Shown piece after piece: positions 1 to 12,900 of a stretch of 64,000 nucleotides of DNA (positions are counted from its first letter, which is position 1; the number at the start of each line of letters is the position of its first letter). The notes under the pieces were generated by a model that saw only the letters and a list, made by a program, of their open reading frames with translations, did not search any database and was not told the DNA's origin. The DNA comes from Castor canadensis (lineage: Eukaryota; Chordata; Mammalia; Rodentia; Castoridae). A program made the position numbers and the translations under genes. The stretch spans positions 46,576,001 through 46,640,000 of the forward strand of contig NC_133397.1 in the NCBI RefSeq assembly GCF_047511655.1, written 5' to 3'.

Positions 1-60
1 ACAACAGCACATAAAGAAAAATATAAATGCATACTTCCCCTTGTGACAAGTGGGGATGAG
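1..60 (+). CDS. ERLEC1: ERLEC1 exon 2 (3' part, cut by window edge)
   Basis: Reads [20 protein letters not shown] from base 1 and ends at the donor GTATGT at 61. The exon start is outside the window. Confidence 0.95.
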
Positions 61-2380
61 GTATGTTTTTATAAATACGTTGATAATCCCTGTCATCAAA
101 GATACTTATTTAAAACATTGCAGCCACATACTTTAAAATTGTAACAAGAGTCTCAGCAACTCTTTTAGCATACAAAATACTGCTTCTGTTACCCTGAATT
201 TGGTTTTGCAATTCCTTTTGGAAAAAGATAGCAACCAATTATTAATGTTTTGAATAAAACTCTTAACTCCATGATTGTTTTCCTTTATAGACATGAGGGT
301 TTTGTAAAACAGCAGAATTTTTCAATGTATATGTGACATGTTTATAAAGAATTTATAGATTTATAGTTTATAATGAATTTATAGATACCTTATGCTTTCT
401 CACTCCCTTAGTTCATGCCCTTTTCTTTCTCCTAAAAGGCCCTAACTGCCTTTTATCCATCCTTCAAGGCAATGACTTGTTTCAAGATGAAACAGGAGAG
501 GCAGCATGGTAAAATGGAAAGGACAGGTGATTGAGATGTAGGCTACCATTAGTTGTAGAACTGTGGGCAAGTTTGAATCTCAGTTCCTACACTCAACACA
601 TTCATCAAGCCAGTTCATATTCTCATGATCTGTAAAACAGAAACACTAAACTCAGTGCTTGCTTAAGCTTTTTTTCCAATTTGAAATCTGTCTAATAAGA
701 CAGCTATTTAATTTGTTCTTAAGACACAAATGCATACATGTAACCATACATACATATATATGGCATTCGACTCTGAGATGTAAAAATATGTAGGAAATTT
801 AAAAGTACTTTTCCAGGGCTGGTGGACTGACTCCAGCAGTAAGAGCGCCTGCCTAGCAAGGTTGAGGTTTTGAGTTCAAGTTCTAGTACTACCAAAAAAA
901 GAAAAATACCTTTTCAGTGTAGTGTATAAATCAACCATTCTAAGACTTTCATAACTAAAATTTGTTTTTGTATAGACATTTAAAAATTCTGAAATAGGTT
1001 GATAAGAATTGTTCAGAAAACTGATAATTAAAAACTTTAAAAGAAAGAAAGAAAGAATGGACACCATGGAAGATTATTCTGTGGTTCCATATTTTACATT
1101 TCAACTCATTTGAAAGAAGTGTCATACCATAGGATCTTGTTAAAGGTTTTGATGTTTTTTCAGCTCTTATGTCCAAGCATCGTGATACAATACCCGTGAG
1201 TTAATCCCAAACAGTAGAGATGGGTGAAGTTCTAAAAAAAATTGTATGTATTAAACTCCAGTTCCTTTTTAGGAAGAAGAAAAGGATTATAAAGGCCCAA
1301 ATCCAAGAGAGCTTTTGGAACCACTATTTAAACAAAGCAGTTGTTCCTACAGAGTATGTATTTTATGTTCATTTGATAACAGCAAAATAAATTTCCAGCA
1401 CCCACTAGAACCTTAAAATTACTTCTGCATTTCTTCTCACTTTATATGTTGTATCAAATTTTAAGTTAGATGCAAATCTAAGTTATTGCTTAATAGTATT
1501 TTGTTCATTTAAATTCTTGTATAGTATATGCAAAAGACACTCAAAAATAGCAATATCATATAATTTACCAAGCGACTCTGAATGTCTTTCAGTTCAAAAG
1601 AAAGTTTCCTTGCATTATAGAATTTTAATTAAAAATGTCAATTGTTATTTTTTAAGCTGTGTAGAAAATTATCGTTAAGCTAGATAGTTATTACAGACCC
1701 CAGTCTATTCTAGCCCTGTTTCCTTCACAAAATTCTCACATGACTAATCAACAAAAACAATGAATAGACTTCAGAAGTTTCACCTTTTTGTGAAGAATAA
1801 GTATCATTTAATGAAAGATCACTATAAATTTTGGGGAAATCTATTCAAAATAGCAAGGCTGGTAGAGTGGCTCGCGTGGTAGTATGCCTGCCTAGCAAGC
1901 AGGAGGCCCTGAGTTCAAACCCCAGTACCACCCAAAAAACCCACGAAATACCAAAAAGTCATGTACTTGAATTATATGGCTTTTGCATATTTAAATATGT
2001 TTATCTTTCTTAGATTGAATCTTACTGGACTTATGAAGTATGTCATGGAAAACACATTCGACAGTACCATGAAGAGAAAGAAACTGGTCAGGTATGTTTT
2101 TCTTAAAAATATAAAGTGTAGAACCTTATAAAATGAGATATTTCATAATGAAATTGGTAGTTTTAATGTTGTAACCTTGAAAATGTATTTACAAAGTGCT
2201 TAACTGTATTTTTTTTATATAGAAAGTAAATATTCATGAGTACTACCTTGGGAATATGTTGGCTAAGAACCTCCTGTCTGAAAAAGGTTAGTCTCTACAA
2301 AGTGCTTTGATACTAATGTTGGAATTTGTTTTAACATTTATGTTCAAATTGAAATTTAAGAAATTTTCTTGGAGAATGTG

Positions 2381-2417
<37 letters not shown>

Positions 2418-5400
2418 TTTCTTTAGGACTTTTATTTTATTTTATTTTTTTTTTCATTTTTCTTTTATTATTCATATGTGCATACAAGGCTTGGTTTATT
2501 TCTCCCCCCTGCCCCCACCCTCTCCCTTACCACCCACTCCACCCCCTCCCACTCCCCCCCTCACTACCCAGCAGAAACTATTTTGCCCTTATCTCTAATT
2601 TTGTTGTAGAGAGAGTATAAGCAATAATAGGAAGGAACAAGGGGTTTTGCTGGTTGAGATAAAGATAGCTATACAGGGCATTGACTCACAGAGAATGTGA
2701 ATTTTAAAACACTAAAATAAGTTTCTGAACTTTCCTTTAGAAAATATTTTTTAAAGAAGCCTTTGTGTTCATTATTTCCTGCTTTGGAATATGTTACGCT
2801 TTTTTTCTACTTATTAATGAAGTTTTATAAATCTGTTAGAATATATACGTTAGTGTTATATTTATATAGTGTTCGTCTTTTGCTTGATTTAAGCAGAAAT
2901 TTTATATATGGAAATAGATGTATCCTTCCAATGGTGAAAAATGTGTGTTAACCTATACATTACCCAAACTGGTCAATTAATTTAAGATTCAACATTTCAC
3001 TAAGATATTTCCAAAGAAATAGTTTTTATTTGTGAAATAGGATATTTCCTAGGTAAAGATGTAAAGATTAGGCTAGCAGAGTGACTCAAGGAGTAAGAGC
3101 ACCTGTCTAGAAGCATTAGGCCCTGAGTTCAAACCCTAGTGCCACTATAAAAAAAATAAATAATAAGATGTAAAGATTAAATGTGACTGCCTTTTAACAC
3201 ATTGTTTCAAGAATAGTAACTTTAAAATTAGTAAGACAAGGCTGTGGGTATAGCTCAGTGATAAAACACTTGCCTAGCATACATGAAATCTTGGGTTCAA
3301 TACCCAACACTGCTCCCTACTACAAAAAAAGTACAAAGACAAAAATCATATGCATGTTTTGAATCTTCTTTAGAAAGAAGTTTAAGGTCGGGTACCAGTG
3401 TCATGCCTGTAATTCTAGCTACTTAGGAGACAGATTAAGAAGATCACAGTTCAAAGCCATCCTGGGCAAATGGTTCACAAGACCCATTCCTTTTTTTTTT
3501 TTTTTTTTTTTTTATTCATATGTGCATACAATGCTTGGGTCATTTCTCCCCCCTGCCCCCACACCCTCCCTTACCACCCACTCTGCCTCCTCCCTCTCCC
3601 CCCAACCCCCTCAATACCCAGCAGAAACTATTTTGCCCTTATTTCTAATTTTGTTGTAGAGAGAGTATAAGCAATAATAGGAAGGAACAAGGGTTTTTGC
3701 TGGTTGAGATAAGGATAGCTATACAGGGAGTTGACTCTCATTAATTTCCTGTGTGTGTGTGTTACCTTCTAGGTTAATTCTTTTTGATCTAACCTTTTCT
3801 CTAGTTCCTGGTCCCCTTTTCCTATTGGCCTCAGTTGCTTTTAAGGTATCTGCTTTAGTTTCTCTGCGTTAAGGGCAACAAATGCTAGCTAATTTTTTAG
3901 GTGTCATACCTATCCTCACCCCTCCCTTGTGTGCTCTCGCTTTTATCATGTGCTCAAAGTCCAGTCCCATTGTTGTGTTTGCCCTTGATCTAATGTCCAC
4001 ATATGAGGGAGAACATAAGATTTTTGGTCTTTTGGGCCAGGCTAACCTCACTCAGAATGATGTTCTCCAATTCCATCCATTTACCAGCAAATGATAACAT
4101 TTCGTTCTTCTTCATGGCTGCATAAAATTCCATTGTGTATAGATACCACATTTTCTTAATCCATTCGTCAGTGGTGGGGCATCTTGGCTGTTTCCATAAC
4201 TTGGCTATTGTGAATAGTGCTGCAATAAACATGGGTGTGCAGGTGCCTCTGGAGTAACCTGTGTCACAGTCTTTTGGGTATATCCCCAAGAGTGGTATTG
4301 CTGGATCAAATGGTAGATCGATGTCAGCTTTTTAAGTAGCCTCCAAATATTTTTCCAGAGTGGTTGTACTAGTTTACATTCCCAGCAACAGTGTAAGAGG
4401 GTTCCTTTTTCCCCGCATCCTCGCCAACACCTGTTGTTGGTGGTGTTGCTAATGATGGCTATTCTAACGGGTGAGGTGGAATCTTAGCATGGTTTTAATT
4501 TGCATTTCCTTTATTGCTAGAGATGGTGAGCATTTTTTCATGAGTTTTCTGGCCATTTGAATTTCTTCTTTTGAGAAAGTTCTGTTTAGTTCACTTGCCC
4601 ATTTCTTTATTGGTTCATTAGTTTTGGGAGAATTTAGTTTTTTAAGTTCCCTATATATTCTGGTTATCAGTCCTTTGTCTGATGTATAGCTGGCAAATAT
4701 TTTCTCCCACTCTGTGGGTGTTCTCTTCAGTTTAGAGACCATTTCTTTTGATGAACAGAAGCTTTTTAGTTTTATGAAGTCCCATTTATCTATGCTGTCT
4801 CTTAGTTGCTGTGCTGCTGGGGTTTCATTGAGAAAGTTCTTACCTATACCTACTAACTCCAGAGTATTTCCTACTCTTTCTATATCAACTTTAGAGTTTG
4901 TGGTCTGATATTAAGATCCTTGATCCATTTTGAGTTAATCTTGGTATAGGGTGATATACATGGATCTAGTTTCAGTTTTTTGCAGACTGCTAACCAGTTT
5001 TCCCAGCAGTTTTTGTTGAAGAGGCTGCTATTTCTCCATCGTATATTTTTAGCTCCTTTGTCAAAGACAAGTTGGTTATAGTTGTGTGGCTTCATATCTG
5101 GGTCCTCTGTTCTGTTCCACTGGTCTTCATGTCTGTTTTTGTGCCAGTACCATGCTGTTTTATTGTTATTGCTTTGTAATATAGTTTGAAGTCAGGTATT
5201 GTGATACCTCCTGCATTGTTCTTTTGACTGAGTATTGCCTTGGCTATTCATGGTTTTCTGTGTTTCCATATGAATTTCACGGTAGATTTTTCAATCTCTT
5301 TAATGAATTGAGACCCATTCTTGAAAAAACTCAACACAAAAAAAGGCTGGTTGGAGTGGCTCAAGGTGTAGGCCCTGAGTTCAAGCCCCAGCACCACAAA

Positions 5401-8400
5401 AAAACAGTTTAAGGTTACAAAGATAGTTGAAAACTTAGCCGTGTGTATCTTGTATATGTCACTGATCATTCTTTACACACTTACCTTTCTTTTATGTTAC
5501 TCTACAGAACGAGAAGCAGAAGAAAAGGAAAAATCAAATGAGGTATGTGACAGACGTTAATTTTTTCACTATTACATCATTAGTAAGGCATTAAATTATA
5601 GGACTGGGTCAAAGAAAATTTACAGTATATTTGGTTTTTCTGTGAAAAGTTACATTGTGATTCTTCTATTTACTTTTAAAATCATAATAAATCTATTAAT
5701 TATGCATCTATTCTGTAATAATCATTATGTCACTTCAGTACTTAGTGGTTCTCTCTGTTTAGTATTGGAAACAATTGTAGTAAGAGCTTTTGCATTTTTT
5801 TTCTCATTTGCTACCCTCTCCTATAGTAAAACAGATAAACTGTATTAGTAAATAACAAGCTACCAGACTACAAACATCTTAAAAGTCAGAACTACCTTTT
5901 TATCTCATTGTCCCACAGTGCAAAGCATAGGGCCATACATAATATAGGCACTTCATAAGTATTTATTAAATAATAGCAAAAAAAAAAAAAAAAAAAGGAT
6001 TGCTTAAAAAGAATGATTCTCAAGATACCTAACCACAATTTGTAAATACTCATACAGTTCAGAGTGTGCTTTTTGAATCCTAAGAATTTCCATAGAGTTT
6101 GAATAACTTATTGATAGAGGGTATTTCTACAAAGGGCTTAATAACGTAGTGATACTTTTATTAGAAGTAAGAAATGAAATGGAAATGACCTTGAAAATTA
6201 CTTAGGAGGGATGCTTATAGCATAACAGGGAGATTTTGGAGCAATTAATAAGCTAAGTACAGACACATATAGAATTGCTATTTTCAAAGATTTTAATTTT
6301 GTGAACTACCTTTGAGATAAAATACTTGCTTACTATGACTCTGAGAATAGCAAGATGGCAGGAAATCAAAATGAGACTAGCGGTATGGTTCAAGTGGTAG
6401 AGCACAAGGCAAGGCCCTGGATTCAAAAAAGAGAGAGAGAGAAAAGGAGAAGGGAAAGGGAAGGAAACTAACATTGAATGAGCCCCAGTGTATATGCAGT
6501 TATTTCCAGGTTAATGTTTAATTCTCCCAACAATCTTTGAGTATTTATTATTCTATTTTTATAAATAACAAATACTGAAATTTAATCACTCATAAAGCTA
6601 GTAAATCCAAAGCTTGGAACCCAGGATTTTCTTATTTCAAACAATAGTATAGAAATATACAAGGAAATCTCAAAATATTTTTCCCAGGAACCACTTACTT
6701 ATTGCCAAGTTTTGGACATGACACTGACAGGGTACAAAAGTGATACAAGATGAAATGCCTGCTTCCAAACAGCTTGCCCAGAGGTGTTAACAATATCTTT
6801 TTAAAGCTCATACATCAGATTTGTGTTTGTGTTTACATAGAGAAAATCATAGCAGCTAACTCCCTAATAATAATCCTTGTCTCTTCAGGTATATCCCTTA
6901 TTCCCCCATTTCATGAAAATTTCTTAATTCTCCATTTGCTAGACTTGAACTGATTGATGTAGAAGTTTTATACTGAAAAGTATGTGCTGTTAATAACAGA
7001 AGAGTAACCAGTTTGATAGATGTACCAGTACTATATTTAGATTCCTGTTTAGAACATACTGTTTTATTATCTTGCCCTACTTTTTGATAAATCAGCCTTC
7101 AGACTTGTTGAATTTAAACTAAACAGCCATGCACTGAGAGTTTAATGAAGAAAGCCCAAAGCAGCCCAGTATAGTAAGTTCTCTTCCTTTTGAACTATTG
7201 AAGAATAATTCATATTAATCAAGATCTCATAGCCCTCTTATACAAATGACTTAACATCTTAATTTTAACATCAAATTATAATTTTCTTTTCTGATATGTT
7301 AACACTAGTTCAAAATACAAGTTTGGTCTAGGAATCAAAACATTCAGAGTGGACTTTACTACAGAAATGTTGCTTTTCTGTTTATAAATAAAATGTAGTT
7401 TTCTTCCTTCCAGAATAATAAATTATTCCCCCATCCCCAATACCACCTCATTTTCTAATGAAAAGTCTGTCTTATACTTTTTTTTTAAGATTCCCACTAA
7501 AAATATCGAAGGTCAGATGACACCCTACTATCCTGTGGGAATGGGAAATGGTACACCTTGTAGTTTGAAACAGAACCGGCCCAGATCAAGTACTGTGATG
7601 TACATATGTCATCCTGAATCTAAGCATGAAATTCTTTCAGTAGCTGAAGTTACAACTTGTGAATATGAAGTTGTCATTTTGACACCACTCTTGTGCAATC
7701 ATCCTAAATATAGGTAGGATGTGCATTTAATATTTTAAACATACAATGCACACATGCTTCTATGTGTTATATGCTTAGCTTTAATGCTTTGTTCTTGATG
7801 AATAGGTTCAGAGCATCTCCTGTGAATGACATATTTTGCCAATCACTGCCAGGATCTCCATTTAAACCCCTCACACTGAGACAGTTGGAACAACAGGAAG
7901 AAATACTACGAGTGCCTTTTAGAAGAAATAAAGAGGTATGAGAATTATCTAGGGGTACTTTCTCACTTTTCATGTTTCAGATTTCAGAAAATACAGCAAT
8001 TTTTTAAAGACTTCTATAGTACATGGGCTGGAGGAGTGGCCCAAGTGGTAAAGTGCCTACCTAGCAAGGGTGAGGACCTGAGTTGAAACTCCAGTACTGT
8101 GGAAAAAAAAATAAAAATAGTGCAGTAGTAGCAATTTATTTCATTGACTAAAAATTTTAAGTTCTAATTCTTCTCATAATTTCAGTTCTTTTTCTTATAC
8201 TTTTTGGAAACTACTTTTAGAATTCTCTTATAGTCATAATTTCATATTTTTAAGTTTAACATCCTATTCATGATAGTTAATCTGAGTTTTAAGTAGTCCC
8301 AGCTAAGCCTCTCTACCTCCTAACACTTTATTCCTCAGTTCCTTGCTGCTTTTTAACCACTTCTATATGCTGCTTCCCCCATTTATGCACTGTCTTCCTT

Positions 8401-9966
8401 GCTGTCTGCCTGTTGGACATAGCCATATACCTTTTCAGTCATCTCACACTCACCATTTTTTCTACTTCACACTAACCCTTTTCTTACCTTCCCCAATGCT
8501 TTTAAAGCACTATGTTTTGGCCAATTGACCAAGTCAGAAACTTAAGTCATTTTTCTTACCTGTCTCTTCATTTGCTATCAGTGTTATCTTCTAAATGCTT
8601 TTCAAATCTGTCCCATCAATAGTTCAGGACCTCATTATTTCCTAGGGCCAGAAACTGACATAAATCCCCTTACTAATCCTTCCCGAACAGCTGATAAAAT
8701 GTGGTTTCTAAAATGAGCATTTGATTATTTAATCCTTTGGTGGAGAACATGATCATTGCTTATGGAATCCAGGCCCTTTGTGATCTGGCTTCATTCTTAT
8801 CTTCCATTACCACTCCCTTTATTTCAGCTGTTTTGAACAACTTAGAGCTTCCTAAAAGGACCATGTTCTTTCTGGCTTCCTTACCTTTGAATATATGCTT
8901 TTCTTCTTCTTCTTCTATTGCCTTGCCCCCTCTTCCTTTTCACCTCATAACTTGTGTTTATGCTAGAAGACGTAATTCCAGTGTCACATATTTTGGAAAT
9001 GAGCCAGGATTTCCAAACAGGATTAGAGAGAAGTGTTTCACTTCTGTGGTCTTGTGTTTTATTCAGTTCTTTACTATGGCACTTACATGGGGTGGAGGGG
9101 AACTGGTTGCTTTATGTATGGTTATTACATTAAACTGGAGGGCAGAAGAAATGATGCTTTCTTTACTTTGGGGTTTCCAGCTGCTTACATAATGCCTGGC
9201 ATGCTGTGGTACTGAATGGTTAATTAACTAATACTTAGCTGCAAGGCATATTTCTTCCCTTCCTCTTACATACTTCTTGCAAAAGTATTGCCAGACTCAT
9301 TGGATGCTTTGACCAACGTGGTCAATCTCTAAGAGGAAAAAGTGATCTTAACATTAATTCCACAGTTTGATTTGGAGTGCTGTATTAAAAGATTTGAACT
9401 GGAATTCTCTTCTGGTATTCTCTTTAGTAGTGATCTAAGTACTGACAGGTATTTAAAAGTTAGTTTAGAACCAGGCATGTGTGGCTCATACCTATAATCC
9501 TAGCTACTTGGGAGGCTGAGAGTGGGAAGACCACCACCATTCAAGGCCAGCCTGGGCAAGTAGTTCACAAGACCCTATCTCCAAAGTAACCAGACCAAAA
9601 TGAATTGGAGGTGAGTTCAAACCCCAGTCCCACTCAAAAAATAATAATAATAATAAAGGTTAGTCAAAATGCTTCACAGACCAGGTGTGATAGTGCTGGC
9701 CTGTAATTCTAGAAGGCTGACACAGAAGGATCACAAATTGGAGAACAGCCTGGGCTACATAGTATGAACTTGTCTCAAAAAGACAAATAAAAAAATCACA
9801 GCATACCTTTGCTTAATATCCATAAGTTAATGTCTAAATCTCTTAGCTGTTGTTTCCCACCATATACTGCCAGCTTATCTCTTTAGTTTTATATATTAAA
9901 GTCCCACATCTTTGCTCCTACATCTTCCTCAAGTCCCCATGTGTGTGTGTGTATATATATATATGC

Positions 9967-9999
<33 letters not shown>

Positions 10000-12900
10000 T
10001 GTGTGTGTGTATATATATATGTATGTATGTATACACACACACACATACACAAATACAAAGCATATACACAAATTACTGTCATGTTTCAAAATTGATCAGG
10101 GGTTCTCTATTTGTCAAGTCTTCATATTTCAATACTTGGTCTAAGTTGGCTAGAACCACCTCTTTCTTTGTGAGTCTTTTGTTCCCTGTACCAATTACCT
10201 GAATCTCCTCTATGAAATTTCAGGTTCCTTCCTCCAAGGCAGCAACAAGGTTCTACTACATGTTAATAATTATAACTAATACTCATATTCATTCCTGCTC
10301 ACTCCTCTTTATCCTACTTGTTATCCTTTCTTTATCCTTCATTAAGCTAAATGTAGGGAAAGAAAGCATAACAAGTATCAAAGTACTTAATAAGAGTAAT
10401 AAGACAAAGTATATTATGGATAGTCTTGAGGCATGGCTCAAGTGATAAGAGCATCTGCCTAGGAAGTACGAGGTCCTAAGATCAAACTCCAGTACCACAA
10501 AAAATTATACACACGTACATACATACACATATGATGGAAATTGTCCCTGGGTGTTCAGACTGGTCATCATACCCGTAGGTGAAACTAGCACTTATTTAGC
10601 ACTTTCTCTATACGGTAAGTATCACAAAGTCCATTTCATTAGAACACAAAAAATTAAGTGGAAAGTTTATTTTCCAAATTTTCTTTTTTTTTTTTTTTTT
10701 TTTTTGGCAGCCCGGGGCTTTGAACTCAGGGCCTCATGCTTGCTAGGCATGTGCTTTTTATCATCCACCAGCCCTTGTTTCTGAATTTTCTACAGCTTAA
10801 AACTAACAGCTTAAGCCGTAACTGAAAAAAATGGCATAAATGCTCATGAACATGTCTGCTTAATTTTAGGAAGATTTGCAATCAAGTAAAGAAGAGAGAT
10901 TTCCAGCAATACACAAACCTATTGCGATTGGCTCTCAGCCAGTTGTAACTGTTGGAACAACCCACATATCCAAGCTGACAGATGACCAACTCATAAAAGA
11001 GTTCCTTAGTGGTTCGTACTGCTTTCATGGGGTGAGAAGTGAACTTTCAGTTTAAAAATTTATCTTAAAACTTTTGCTTGGCAGTTATTTAATCAGTGGG
11101 CATTGGCAGCACTAAAAGAAGGGTTCTGTCGACAGTGAAAGATAGGATCCTGCCATTCTAATGGACATTTTCTCTCTGAAATCTCATACCTCCACATCTC
11201 TATCATTCATAGCCATTATATTCTCTACTCCTAAGGTAAAATTTGACCTTTCATGTGGCAGTTATGTTTGATTCTGCTTGATTGCTATAGTGGGCATCAA
11301 GGATGGTATTTCCTACATTTTGGTATGTAGTAATTGCAATTCAAACTAGAGCCGGACTCTGGTGGCTCACGCCTATAATCCTAGCTACTCAGGAGGCAGA
11401 TATCAGGAGGATCGTGGTTGGAAGCCAGCCAGGCAAATAGTTCATGATACTCTGTCTCAAAAAAACCCATCATAAAAAAAGGGCCGGCAGCATGGCTCAA
11501 GGTGTAGGCCCTGGAGTTGAGTTCAAACCCCAATACCATCAAAAAAAAAAATTCAAAGTAGAATTAACATCTGCAAAGGTAAAATTTTGCCCCAACCATT
11601 AACACTACTAGGAAATACACTTACAAGTGTAATTTTTGTCCAATTTTTTGTTTACTTCACCAAGACAATGCAGCAGTTAATTCTTTATATTTGTCTTTTT
11701 ATTATTTCCCAGTGATTTTTAATTTTCAACCATGCTATTATTATTGTAAGTTATAAGTCAGGTGCTGATGGCTCACATCTGTAATCCTCCTTACTTGGGA
11801 GGCTAAGATCAGAAGAATTGCAGCTTGAGGCAAGCCTGGGTAAAAAAATTTGCTGTCTCAACCAATATTTGGATATAGTGGTTCATACTGTCATCCCAAG
11901 CTACTTGGGAAGCTGAGATTGGGAGGATTGGATGGCAAAAAAGTTTGTGAGACTCCCATCTCACCAGAAAAAAGCTGTGCATGTTGGGGAATGCCTATCA
12001 TCCCAGCGATGATGAGAAGCCTAAAATAGAAGAATTGCTGTCCAGGCCAGCCTAGGCAAAAGCAAGACCCTATCTCCCAACAGCAGAAAGGGCCAGAGGC
12101 ATGGCTCAGGCCACAGAAAGCTTGCCTCAAAAGCATGAAGTCCTAAATTCAAACCCTACTACCCCACACAAAAATAAAAAGTTATAAAAGTCACATACAG
12201 TTTTTTTTGTTTGTTTGTTTGTTTGCAGTACTGGGGTTTGAATTCAGGGCCTACACCTGGAGCCACTCCACCAGCCCTTTTTTCTGAAGGGTTTTTTCGA
12301 GATAGGATCTTGTGAACTGTTTGCCCAGGCTGGCTTTGAACTGTGATCCTTCTGGTCTCTGCCTCCTGAATAGCTACCATTCTGTAATTATAGCATGAAC
12401 CACTGGCACCTAGCTAAAAGTCACATATGTTTTCAACACTGTCATGTGACAGTGTTAAATTAGCTCCCAGTCCCCCTTTCTCTGTACATTTTACATGTTT
12501 TCTTTCCTTTAGGGTGTTGGTTGGTGGAAATATGAATTCTGCTATGGCAAACATGTACATCAATACCATGAGGTATAAAATATCATTTATGTATCATTCT
12601 GTCACTAGATGGATTAAAGGTTGTTTGGTTGGTTACTGTCCTGGGGCTCAAAGCCAAGACTTCGTGCATGCTAGGAAAGTGCCCTCACTGCTCTACCTCT
12701 CAAGTTCTGGATTAAAGTTTTAAAATCCTTTGTAGAGTAAAGGAAGGGGATTAATAATACTTTTAATTATGAAAGATTTTTAGTATGGACATACCAAATT
12801 GTCTCCAAACTTTAGAAACTAGAAAAATCTGATATTAACTAAATCAGTCATCTTGAAGTAACATTGCTTGTTAACCACTCAGATTCTTGTATTACTATAA

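Noticed and set aside
8737-9192. 151-codon open frame in ERLEC1 intron 8
   Set aside because: The region is L2-like repeat. There are no splice signals joining it to ERLEC1 and no recognisable protein similarity.
9850-10202. Several overlapping open frames on both strands rich in Tyr, Ile, Thr and His
   Set aside because: They are translations of the TG/TA/CA microsatellite at 9940-10043.
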